A DNA stretch of 9,054 nt from Gammaproteobacteria bacterium (GCA_026706425.1 JAPOYW010000390.1:1-9054), one strand, 5' to 3'. Numbered from the stretch's first letter, positions 1-6,302 are shown. The notes: a model not told the origin generated them from the sequence alone. Numbers and translations are program-made.

Positions 1-569
1 CGGATGCCGAGATTGCAGATCGCCGTGTAGATGGCCGATGCAATCTCCCACACGCGCTGGCGACTGCCCGATCTGTATCCGTCGATCCCATCGGGCTTCC
101 CGGCCCTCCGCAAGGCGACACTCGCGTCGTGCAGGATCCGATCAACCGCCGGGTCGTTCGGCCTCGAGAACGCGGCGAGCAGTTCGGGCATGTAGCCCGC
201 ACCACCCCACTCGTTGTAGGCAAGCAACTCGACCGCCTTCGTCTCGTCGCCGACAACCGATCCCCGGTGTTCCACAGTGATCCTGGCAGTCCCGGTCACG
301 GAGTCCGCGAGATCCAACAGGGACTGTCCGTCCAACTCGATCTCTCGATCTGGGATCGACCGAACTCCGTTGGGGACAATGCGTTCAAGACGCCAAGACT
401 TACTCTTAAGGAACGCTGGGTTCGACGAGAGCGTGACCACCACGTCCTCTAGCGATTCAGTCGAGGAGTCATTCTGGATGCGCAACTCGCGCAGGTAAGG
501 GAATGAGCTCTGGTGGCAGGCGAAGTTCAGCTTGGGGGCCGTCTCGCAGTGTACGGTCGCAGTTGGCAT
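1..569 (-). CDS. DUF4011-family protein, N-terminal part (partial)
   Basis: The minus strand is open from ATG at 569-567 through the left edge, giving 189 codons plus two bases. The translation begins MPTATVHCETAPKLNF and carries blocks I recognise from the N-terminal DUF4011 region of very large helicase proteins: LRELRIQN (residues 27-33 area), NEWGG (119-123), AAFSRPNDPAVDRIL (132-146), and GYRSGSRQRVWEIASAI (164-180). In the family this region precedes a superfamily 1 helicase, often with a Vsr-like nuclease and DUF3320 at the C-terminus, and such fusions occur in anti-phage defence loci; none of those later domains is visible here. An in-frame TGA lies 15 bases upstream of the ATG and a GAGGA lies about 12 bases upstream, so the start is well bounded. 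It is transcribed divergently from the methyltransferase gene. Family assignment is from memory of conserved motifs; the function of the whole protein is inference. Confidence 0.8.
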   Translation of the reverse strand, partial: MPTATVHCETAPKLNFACHQSSFPYLRELRIQNDSSTESLEDVVVTLSSNPAFLKSKSWRLERIVPNGVRSIPDREIELDGQSLLDLADSVTGTARITVEHRGSVVGDETKAVELLAYNEWGGAGYMPELLAAFSRPNDPAVDRILHDASVALRRAGKPDGIDGYRSGSRQRVWEIASAIYTAICNLGI

Positions 570-879
570 GCTCGGGGTGGTTCCTCAACGTGGCGAGATC
601 GAACAGGACACCTGCGCATCGTATCGATTACCACGAAGACCTGCGAATCCCACTCGGCTCAACGTCCCGCCTGTCTAAACTCGCCGATACAACAGCACCG
701 CCGATCGACGTCTTCGGCATGCGCTCTATCGCTGAGGCTACTGCCCGTGGCGGCCTCGCCCTAACGTTGCCACTGAGACCTAGACCGGGAACCACATCGC
801 GAACATGTGGCTCCACATGTCCCCGAGATGTGACTTATGCTTCACCATCCGTTCGAACACCTGAGTACGGCCCAACGTC
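570..879. other. Divergent intergenic region
   Basis: About 310 bases separate the divergent starts of the DUF4011 gene and the methyltransferase gene. The reading frames that cross it give low-complexity, Arg/Ser/Pro-rich translations with no recognisable motif, so I do not call a gene. It should hold promoters for both flanking genes, but I could not find a convincing -35/-10 pair in either direction. The one clear structure is the half-site cluster at 792-832, listed separately. Confidence 0.6.
792..832. promoter_or_regulatory. Candidate operator: four alternating CCACAT/ATGTG half-sites
   Basis: A perfect interrupted palindrome, ACATGTGG-CT-CCACATGT, occupies 803-820. A further CCACAT lies at 792-797 and an inverted ATGTG at 828-832, so four half-sites alternate in orientation within about 40 bases. 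This sits 48-88 bases upstream of the methyltransferase start and within the divergent promoter region. The symmetry suggests a dimeric regulator, perhaps a controller protein for the methyltransferase-HNH gene, but no such regulator gene is visible in the window. It could also form an RNA hairpin in a methyltransferase leader transcript. Confidence 0.45.
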
Positions 880-2463
880 ATGAGCCGATCGAACTGGCAG
901 AACCGGACCCTGTTCCACGGGGACAATCTCGACTTCCTTCGGGCGATGAACAGTGCGTCGGTGGATCTGATCGCGACGGACCCGCCGTTCAACAAGGGCC
1001 GGGACTTCCACGCCACGCCCGACAGCCTCGCTTCCGGTGCCAAGTTCCAAGACCGCTGGTCTTGGGAGCGCGATGTACATGAGGAGTGGACGGATCAAAT
1101 CAAGGACGACTATCCGAGGCTGATGGAAGCCATTGAGAGCGCCCGCTACGCGCACAGCGACGGCATGGGCGCCTTCATGTGCTTCATGGCCGTTCGCCTT
1201 CTGGCTATGCGGCGGGTGTTGAAACCCGCCGGAAGCATCTACCTGCATTGCGACCCGACTGCCAGCCACTACCTGAAAGCCATCATGGACGCAGTCTTTG
1301 GACAGGATGCGTTCAGAAACGAAATCGTCTGGAAGAGGACTCCGGCGAAGGCGCTCATGTCGAGGAGACTGCCATCCAACCACGACGTGATCTTGTTCTA
1401 TCAGGCTGGTGAACGACCCAAGTGGAACGCAGACGCAATCTTTGTGCCGTACGATCCGGACAACCTCGATGAGCGAACGGCGGTGAAGTATCGACATCGT
1501 GACCCGAACGGGCGCATCTACCGGCTAGACAACCTCATCAACCCCAACAGAGACCGCCCCAACTTGACATATGAGTTTCTCGGAGTCACTCGAGTTTGGC
1601 GGTGGACTCGGGAGAGGATGCAGGCTGCTTACGAAGCGGGTCTGGTGGTTCAGCGAAAGCCGGGTGGCGTCCCGCAGTTGAAGCGTTACTTGGACGAACA
1701 GAAGGGCAGACCCTTGGGAGATGTCTGGACTGACATACCGCCGATCAATTCTCAAGCGAAGGAGAGGATTGGCTATCCGACCCAGAAACCGCTCGAACTC
1801 TACGAGCGCATCATCAAGGCGTCGAGCAACGAAGGTGACATGGTTCTTGATCCGTTCTGCGGCTGTGCGACTACGCTCGTGGCCGCCGAACGCTTGAAGC
1901 GGCAATGGGTGGGAATCGACATCTGGGACGAGGCGCACCAAACGGTGATCCGGCGATTGCAGAGCGAGGGTCTGGAAGGGCCGGATGGAAGCCTCGGTGA
2001 AGCGCTCCCCCTATACGGCAAAATCCACTACTTCAAGGAGCCGCCGGAAAGAACGGACTCCGGCGAGACGGCAACCATAGCCCTGGAAACGATCAACCGA
2101 AGGGAGCTGGCCGCATGGCAGAAGCTGTCCCACAAGCAGATGGTCGCCATACTCAAGGAAGCGCAAGCCGACGCCGACGACAAGAGTCTAGTCATCTGCG
2201 CCGGATGCGGCAGGAAGCTTGAACCCGAGTTCATGGAACTGGACCACATCACGCCGAGGTCCGAACCGCACAGCACAAATGACCTTTCCAACCGAATACT
2301 CCTCTGCCGACCGTGCAACGGACGGAAAAGCAACAAGCTAGCGATGACCGGCCTCCGAAACGAGAACAAAAAAGCCGGTTGGATGATGGACGAAGAACGC
2401 TCGAAACAAGCGGTCACGATGGCCTACAACGCCTACCGGAGGGAGCAACGTAAGGATGGCTGA
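880..2463 (+). CDS. Beta-class DNA amino-methyltransferase fused to an HNH nuclease
   Basis: The 527-residue protein should transfer a methyl group from S-adenosylmethionine to an adenine N6 or cytosine N4 in a specific DNA site. Catalytic motif IV is DPPF at residues 34-37, in the context LIATDPPFNKG. YPTQKP (299-304) precedes the AdoMet-binding motif DPFCGCATT (324-332) and WVGIDIWD (343-350). Motif IV before motif I is the beta-class order. Residues of roughly 150-290 would hold target recognition. A C-terminal HNH domain follows at about 437-490: paired cysteines C440/C443 and C476/C479 for zinc, ELDHI (453-457) with the general-base His, N471, and CNGRKSNK (479-486). The fusion could be a single-chain restriction-modification enzyme or a methyltransferase with an accessory nuclease; the sequence alone cannot decide. 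ATG 880 is the only usual start after an in-frame TGA at 862-864, although no Shine-Dalgarno is evident. No separate restriction gene lies beside it. GC is lower than in the helicase gene at the right. Confidence 0.9.
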   Translation: MSRSNWQNRTLFHGDNLDFLRAMNSASVDLIATDPPFNKGRDFHATPDSLASGAKFQDRWSWERDVHEEWTDQIKDDYPRLMEAIESARYAHSDGMGAFMCFMAVRLLAMRRVLKPAGSIYLHCDPTASHYLKAIMDAVFGQDAFRNEIVWKRTPAKALMSRRLPSNHDVILFYQAGERPKWNADAIFVPYDPDNLDERTAVKYRHRDPNGRIYRLDNLINPNRDRPNLTYEFLGVTRVWRWTRERMQAAYEAGLVVQRKPGGVPQLKRYLDEQKGRPLGDVWTDIPPINSQAKERIGYPTQKPLELYERIIKASSNEGDMVLDPFCGCATTLVAAERLKRQWVGIDIWDEAHQTVIRRLQSEGLEGPDGSLGEALPLYGKIHYFKEPPERTDSGETATIALETINRRELAAWQKLSHKQMVAILKEAQADADDKSLVICAGCGRKLEPEFMELDHITPRSEPHSTNDLSNRILLCRPCNGRKSNKLAMTGLRNENKKAGWMMDEERSKQAVTMAYNAYRREQRKDG

Positions 2464-2481
2464 ACACCCGCCGAGGGTTCA
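2461..2481 (+). terminator. Weak hairpin overlapping the methyltransferase stop codon
   Basis: TGAAC-A-CCC (2461-2469) pairs with GGGTTCA (2475-2481) across a 5-base loop, with one bulged A. It starts exactly at the methyltransferase TGA. There is no following T tract, so intrinsic termination is doubtful; it may only be an mRNA 3' end structure. Confidence 0.25.
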
Positions 2482-2506
2482 GCCGGCTTCATAGACCAAC
2501 CGTCTC

Positions 2507-2674
2507 TCATCGCGTGGCGATCGATTCCCGACGGTGGACACCCTCCTTGACCACCAGAAGACCGACATCGTTGTTCGCACCCATTGCGCTACGGGCACCG
2601 GAACCTACGAGGATGATCCCCTCGGGGTCGGCCGCATCCACGACTCGGCCCAGAAATGAGGGTTGAAGACGCAG
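2507..2674 (-). pseudogene. Remnant of an MNT-type nucleotidyltransferase
   Basis: Read on the minus strand between a TAG (2677-2675) and a TGA (2509-2507), a 55-codon stretch contains VVDAADPEGIILVGSGARS and then NNDVGLLVVKEG. This follows the core of minimal nucleotidyltransferases of the DNA polymerase beta superfamily, whose consensus is roughly ILFGSRARG then SDIDLLVV. Intact members are about 95-110 residues and often pair with a HEPN partner as toxin-antitoxin modules. Here the second aspartate of the metal-binding DxD is replaced by Gly (D-V-G), the Arg-Gly after the GS motif is changed to Arg-Ser, no ATG or GTG opens the frame, and the C-terminal half is missing. I read it as an inactive, truncated fossil; no HEPN partner is seen. 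Confidence 0.65.
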
Positions 2675-2698
2675 CTATAGACCCAATAGAGATTGGTC

Positions 2699-3337
2699 GT
2701 GAAACCGCCCGCCAAGCCCAAGATCTACCACATCGTCCATGTGGATCGGCTGGCGTCCATTGTCTCGGACAACTGTCTTTGGTCCGATGCCGAGATCCTG
2801 CGGCATAGCCGACCGGGAACGACGATCGGCATGTCAGACATCAAGCGCCGTCGACTAACGAACGCACTCAGCAGTCGGGCCGGACTCCGCGTTGGCGATT
2901 GCGTGCCGTTCTATTTCTGTCCGCGTTCAGTGATGCTCTATGTGATCTCGATGGCCAATCACCCGTCGCTTGACTACCGCGGTGGTCAAGGGCCAATCGT
3001 GCATCTCCAAGCCGACTTGAATGATGCAGTGGTTTGGGCGGGCGAGAACGACCGCCGATGGGCCTTCACGCTTTCCAACGCGGGCTCGTACTACTTCCAG
3101 GACTACTGCGACGTGGCAAAGTTGACAGAGATCGATTGGAACGCGGTCAGAGCGAAACAATGGCGCGATTGCAGCGAAGGGAAGCAGGCAGAGTTCCTGC
3201 TTGAGCGTTCGTTTCCATGGATGCTTGTCGAGCGGATCGGCGTACATTCCGACCGCGTTGGGCAGCAGGTCCACGACGCCATGCACGGTGCTGATCATCA
3301 GCCCCCGGTAGAGCTTGAACGGAGTTGGTACTATTGA
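2699..3337 (+). CDS. darT: DarT-like DNA ADP-ribosyltransferase toxin
   Basis: DarT toxins (DUF4433) attach ADP-ribose from NAD+ to thymine, or in some lineages guanine, in single-stranded DNA, blocking replication; several DarTG pairs are known to act against phage. With the GTG at 2699 as start the protein is 212 residues, a normal length. Near the N-terminus are IYHIVHVDRLASIV and the NCLWSD block that helps form the NAD site, then SDIKRRRL with the conserved basic residues (about 46-53), then VPFYFCPRSVMLY (69-81). KQAEFLLE supplies the expected catalytic glutamate at residue 165. The frame could begin at TTG 2693, but AGAGA at 2688-2692 is correctly spaced for GTG 2699 and touches the TTG, so I prefer 2699. 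The gene ends 19 bases before the darG ATG, and all key motifs look intact, so it is probably active. Confidence 0.88.
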   Translation: MKPPAKPKIYHIVHVDRLASIVSDNCLWSDAEILRHSRPGTTIGMSDIKRRRLTNALSSRAGLRVGDCVPFYFCPRSVMLYVISMANHPSLDYRGGQGPIVHLQADLNDAVVWAGENDRRWAFTLSNAGSYYFQDYCDVAKLTEIDWNAVRAKQWRDCSEGKQAEFLLERSFPWMLVERIGVHSDRVGQQVHDAMHGADHQPPVELERSWYY

Positions 3338-3356
3338 CCCCGCCAAGAGAGGATCG

Positions 3357-4406
3357 ATGATTCGCTACAGGACTGGCGACATCCTTGCCGAGGATGCCGA
3401 GGCCTTGGTCAACACCGTGAACTGCGTCGGGGTCATGGGGCGCGGTATCGCACTCCAGTTCAAGAAGGCCTTCCCCGAGAACTTCCGTGAGTATGCGAAC
3501 GCCTGCGAGCGCGGGGAGGTGTGTATTGGCAGGTTGTTAGTCTTCGAGACCGGGCAGCTCACCAATCCCCGCTACATCGTCAACTTCCCCACGAAGCGGC
3601 ATTGGCGAGCCAAGAGCCGGGTAGAGGACATCCAGGCAGGTCTCAAAGCTCTCACCGAGCTGATTCGTAAGCGAAGCATCCGTTCGATTGCGGTTCCGCC
3701 GCTGGGCTGCGGCCTCGGCGGCTTGGATTGGCTTGAGGTCCGTCCGCGCATTGAGGAAGCGCTGGGTGGAGTGAACGATTTGGATGCGGTCGTGTTCGAG
3801 CCCCAAGGGGGGCCCGAAGCGGCGAACATGGTGCACAGTCGCGAAGCCCCCAAGATGACTTCAGGGCGTGCGGCGCTGGTCGAGTTGATGAACCGTTACC
3901 AGAACGGCCTGCTCGATCCCTTCGCCACGCTCCTGGAAGTCCACAAGCTGTTGTACTTCATGCAGGCGGCAGGGCAGCCGCTGCGGTTACGTTTCGCAAA
4001 GGCACCGTACGGACCGTATGCGGAGAACCTGCGCCATGTCCTTAACGTCATTGAGGGGCATTTCATATCGGGCTACGCCGACGGCGGCGATGCGCCGAAC
4101 AAGCAACTGGAAATCCTCCCCGGTGCCGTTGACAAGGCTGCCGCCGTTCTCCGTCGCTCGCCCAGAACGCAAGAGAGACTCGATAGGGTGGCAGACCTAG
4201 TCAGCGGATTCGAATCGGCCTTTGGCCTGGAGCTTCTATCCACCGTCCATTGGGTACTCGAACACGACGGCCCGGCATCGCTGGACGAGGTTGTAGCGCG
4301 GACGCACGAATGGAATGAGCGCAAGAGCCGCTTTTCGCCTCGGCAGATCGAGTTGGCGACGGAGGTCTTGACGGACAAGGGATGGTCGCAATTCAGCTGG
4401 GCGTAG
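3357..4406 (+). CDS. darG: DarG-like macrodomain antitoxin (DNA ADP-ribosyl glycohydrolase)
   Basis: DarG removes the ADP-ribose that DarT puts on DNA and also binds the toxin. The 349-residue protein has two parts. Residues 1-155 are a macrodomain: RTGDIL (5-10), VNTVNCVGVMGRGIALQFK (18-36), NFPTKRHWR (76-84) and VPPLGCGLGGLDW (113-125). Asn22 and Lys80 fall at the positions I recall as catalytic in Thermus DarG. Residues about 171-349 form a helical C-terminal domain with KLLYFMQAAGQPL (197-209) and APYGPYAENL (216-225), a pattern like the SocA/Panacea antitoxin fold. The frame is open further upstream to ATG 3315, but that would overlap darT; ATG 3357 has AGAGAGG at 3346-3352 and begins exactly at the macrodomain. 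Spacing from darT and the shared strand argue for one operon. Confidence 0.9.
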   Translation: MIRYRTGDILAEDAEALVNTVNCVGVMGRGIALQFKKAFPENFREYANACERGEVCIGRLLVFETGQLTNPRYIVNFPTKRHWRAKSRVEDIQAGLKALTELIRKRSIRSIAVPPLGCGLGGLDWLEVRPRIEEALGGVNDLDAVVFEPQGGPEAANMVHSREAPKMTSGRAALVELMNRYQNGLLDPFATLLEVHKLLYFMQAAGQPLRLRFAKAPYGPYAENLRHVLNVIEGHFISGYADGGDAPNKQLEILPGAVDKAAAVLRRSPRTQERLDRVADLVSGFESAFGLELLSTVHWVLEHDGPASLDEVVARTHEWNERKSRFSPRQIELATEVLTDKGWSQFSWA

Positions 4407-4418
4407 ACCAACAAGACC

Positions 4419-4874
4419 ATGGTGATTCCTAACAGAGAGGGCAAATGCTGCGACGCCGTTATCAGGCAGATAGAGCGAGCCGCTGGAACTGAGAGAACGG
4501 CTGTCTGCGATCCGGAATTGAAGGGCGAAGGGCCACCTGTCGATCTGCGGGTTACGGTGGGCGATCAGCAATACGCCCTCGAACATACAAAGATCTTGCC
4601 CTTTGACGACCGTATCGAGGCGGCGAGGGCGCACCAGGACATCAGTGCTTGTCTGTCGGAGTGGTTCCCGGGGCCATTGCCGGGAGACGCTTTCTACGAG
4701 ATCTACTTGCCGTTGGGTGTTCCACGCCCCGGGCGCGGCGGGCAGGGAGAACGCCGCCGGACGGGGCTTCAGGCTTGGATCAGCGCCACCGTGGACGCTC
4801 TGCAGGCCCGCGCGCCGGGGCGGCGGAGATGGTCGCCCCATGTGTATGAACTCGACTACCAGTGGTCGACCTGA
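4419..4874 (+). CDS. Unrecognised darTG-linked protein, N-terminal part (frameshifted gene)
   Basis: This is the first reading frame of a gene that appears to continue in another frame to 5463. The 151 residues begin MVIPNREGKCCDAVIRQIER and contain VDLRVTVGDQQYALEHTKIL (residues 41-60) and DAFYEIYLPLGVPRPGRGG. I recognise no named family. The spacing of Asp42 and Glu55-His56 around a predicted beta hairpin is faintly like restriction-type nuclease cores, but the usual Lys is absent and I do not claim nuclease activity. ATG 4419 lies 12 bases after the darG stop, with no clear Shine-Dalgarno, which suggests cotranscription or translational coupling with darTG. The frame ends in ACC TGA (4869-4874), in the middle of what looks like continuous protein. 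Skipping one base there joins DYQWST to DGWDCEF of the second part, for a total of about 347 residues. Confidence 0.6.
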   Translation: MVIPNREGKCCDAVIRQIERAAGTERTAVCDPELKGEGPPVDLRVTVGDQQYALEHTKILPFDDRIEAARAHQDISACLSEWFPGPLPGDAFYEIYLPLGVPRPGRGGQGERRRTGLQAWISATVDALQARAPGRRRWSPHVYELDYQWST

Positions 4875-5463
4875 CGGTTGGGACTGCGAATTCACGATGG
4901 CACGCTCAAGCGATGGGGTTCTCCCGCCGAGAGAGGCCGGATCGCTCGCTCTCTTTGTCGGTTCGCCGGACGACCCGGAGTTCCCGTTCATCAAGGTTCT
5001 GCGAGGGGCATTCGAGAAGAAGTGCCCAAAACTGGCGCGCTGCAAGGAGCTTTCGCCCGACACCCTGACAGTTTTGATCTTGGAGGCCATCGATCTGCCG
5101 TTTCATTATGACCGGTACATTGCTGAACAGCTGCCTGGGTTGCTGCAAGGCTGTGCCGTTGAGCCCGACCATGTTTTCTTGGTGTACCCAAGTACCGTCT
5201 TCTGGGCCGTGTGGGTCGTGAAGAGGGCCGACGTTCGGTGGCCCGACGAGCGTCTTCCTATGCCGCACAAGGGATATCAGGATCCCCCAAGACTCGTGCC
5301 GGAGGATGCATACCCAAAGCACTTTGTTGAGCAGTTCAACCGTGGCGTGGGCCGAGAAACGCCCGCGAGGTGGAGACCGCTGTTTGTTGATGAGGCCGAT
5401 CTTGAAGATGCCAAGAGGAGCGCAACGCCCATGCCGGCCTGCGAAGCGAAGCCGCCTGCCTGA
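4873..5463 (+). CDS. Unrecognised darTG-linked protein, C-terminal part (frameshifted gene)
   Basis: This is the continuation of the gene beginning at 4419, read one base to the right. About 196 residues follow: DGWDCEFTMARSSDG, GSLALFVGSPDDPE, FEKKCPKLARCKELSPDT, LTVLILEAIDLPFHYDRYI, PDHVFLVYPSTVFWAVWVV, and HKGYQDPPRLVPEDAYPKHF. The mixture of beta-strand-like hydrophobic runs and charged helices looks like a soluble globular protein; no membrane segment or signal peptide is seen. I cannot name a domain. If translated alone, the likely start would be ATG 4897, but the segment has no Shine-Dalgarno and only makes sense as the second half of the longer protein. It ends at TGA 5461-5463, leaving about 160 bases before the HigB/HigA-like module. 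The frameshift may be a real inactivating mutation or a sequencing error. Confidence 0.6.
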   Translation, partial: DGWDCEFTMARSSDGVLPPREAGSLALFVGSPDDPEFPFIKVLRGAFEKKCPKLARCKELSPDTLTVLILEAIDLPFHYDRYIAEQLPGLLQGCAVEPDHVFLVYPSTVFWAVWVVKRADVRWPDERLPMPHKGYQDPPRLVPEDAYPKHFVEQFNRGVGRETPARWRPLFVDEADLEDAKRSATPMPACEAKPPA

Positions 5464-5530
5464 TTCGCGCTCCCGGCGCTGGTGTGGACGTTTCCCGGTA
5501 ACACCACACGTCGCACACGGTATTGGCGTC

Positions 5531-5554
5531 GATTCACCGCGTACTCGGTGAATC
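5531..5554. promoter_or_regulatory. Perfect 9-bp inverted repeat upstream of the HigBA-like module
   Basis: GATTCACCG (5531-5539) and CGGTGAATC (5546-5554) are exact inverted copies separated by six bases. They lie 68 bases after the upstream stop codon and 72 bases before the toxin ATG at 5626. No T tract follows, so an operator for the HTH antitoxin is more likely than an intrinsic terminator. The palindrome is flanked by a loose direct repeat, CACGGTATTGGCGTC (5516-5530) and CACGGTGTT-CCCTT-GGCGTC (5557-5576). Confidence 0.45.
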
Positions 5555-5625
5555 CTCACGGTGTTCCCTTGGCGTCCCACCGGACAGACCTTGCCGGCAG
5601 TACCCCAATGGGTTACAAGATCGGG

Positions 5626-5965
5626 ATGCACACCGTAGCGGAGACGCCGACAATCACCCGCCAAGCCAGCAAGCTCTTCACGGACGACGAGAAACGGGAG
5701 TTGATCGACCTCCTCGCCACCGACCCGCTTGCCGACGACGTCATCCCCGGGACCGGCGGCGTGCGCAAGCTCCGCTTCGCCGCTGCCGGGACTGGCAAGC
5801 GTGGGGCGGCCGCGTCGTCTACTACTACCTCGACGACGTACGCCCGTCTACGCGCTGCTGGTCTACGCCGAGTCGGCTAGGACCGATCTCACGCCGGCCG
5901 AGCGCCGAATGGTTGCACGGCTCGCCGCAGCGATCAGAACTGAGACAAGGAGAAGCGAACCATGA
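5626..5965 (+). pseudogene. HigB/RelE-like toxin with two apparent frameshifts
   Basis: After repair of two single-base gaps, a 113-residue protein is read: MHTVAETPTITRQASKLF, then DDVIPGTGGVRKLRFAAAG, then GGRVVYYYLDDVRP, then VYALLVYAESARTDLTPAE. This matches the RelE/HigB-type toxins that carry a VIPGTGG-RK-R signature; family members are ribosome-associated mRNA endonucleases of about 100-115 residues. The first break is in GGGG at 5803-5806, where one more G restores the frame; the second is in CCC at 5843-5845, where one more C does. The repaired frame ends at TGA 5963-5965, overlapping the antitoxin ATG by ATGA, which strongly supports the reconstruction. ATG 5626 is preferred to ATG 5608 because it begins the family-like sequence, though neither has a good Shine-Dalgarno. 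As written, the toxin would be truncated after residue 60 plus unrelated residues, hence inactive. Confidence 0.75.
5947..5952 (+). promoter_or_regulatory. Shine-Dalgarno for the HigA-like antitoxin
   Basis: AAGGAG lies nine bases before ATG 5962 and within the last codons of the toxin gene. With the ATGA stop/start overlap it provides both independent initiation and possible coupling, so the antitoxin can still be made although the toxin frame is broken. Confidence 0.7.
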
Positions 5966-6243
5966 CCACTTCCGGCGACGACCTCGTCCGGTCCCTCCAC
6001 GAGGCGCTTGCCCACGCCAAGGGCGAGGGCCCTGCCATCGTTCACACCGCGGTCTCGCCGCGCGAGGTTCGCGAGGCCCTCCACCTCACCCAAGCCGAGA
6101 TGGCGCCCTTGTTGGGCATGAGCCCCTCCGGCTACCGCAAGTGGGAGCAGGGCACGCGGCGCGTCAGCGGCCCCGCTGCGGCGTTACTTCAGGTCATCCG
6201 CAAGGAACCCGCCGCCGTCAAGCGCGCCCTGCTTGCTTCCTAG
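5962..6243 (+). CDS. HigA-like helix-turn-helix antitoxin
   Basis: The 93-residue protein should bind DNA as a dimer, repress its own operon and neutralise the preceding HigB/RelE-like toxin. The HTH spans about residues 43-63: TQAEMAPLLGMSPSGYRKWE, with the expected small residue before the turn and Ser/Tyr/Arg in the recognition helix. The N-terminal 30 residues (DDLVRSLHEALAHAKGEG) form a helix typical of this toxin-linked group, and the C-terminal helix ends LQVIRKEPAAVKRALL. The gene follows the toxin, the order usual for HigBA and the reverse of most toxin-antitoxin pairs, and overlaps it by ATGA. The frame is intact. The palindrome at 5531-5554 is a reasonable candidate operator. Family is clear; pairing with this toxin is inferred from adjacency. 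Confidence 0.85.
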   Translation: MTTSGDDLVRSLHEALAHAKGEGPAIVHTAVSPREVREALHLTQAEMAPLLGMSPSGYRKWEQGTRRVSGPAAALLQVIRKEPAAVKRALLAS

Positions 6244-6302
6244 TGGTAACCGCTAACGAAGGGTACTGGCTGCCGCATTGGTGAAGGCCGTCATGGGGCG
6301 GT

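Noticed and set aside
503..883. Plus-strand frame of 126 residues crossing the divergent intergenic region
   Set aside because: It overlaps the start of the DUF4011 gene in antisense, has low-complexity translation and no motif.
835..1497. Long minus-strand frame of 220 residues
   Set aside because: It lies opposite the methyltransferase, whose motifs are unmistakable; the antisense translation has no recognisable motif.
2663..2690. Possible promoter TTGAAG with AATAGA before darT
   Set aside because: The -10 matches only half of the consensus and the predicted transcript would start almost at the darT start codon; too weak to call.
4603..4872. Upstream portion of the frame that ends at 5463
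   Set aside because: Before about 4873 this frame is Arg/Gly-rich and unlike a real protein; the true N-terminal coding is in the frame starting at 4419.
4236..5090. Minus-strand frame of 284 residues
   Set aside because: It is opposite darG and the following gene, is rich in Ser/Arg/Pro, and matches nothing; a shadow of GC-rich coding DNA.
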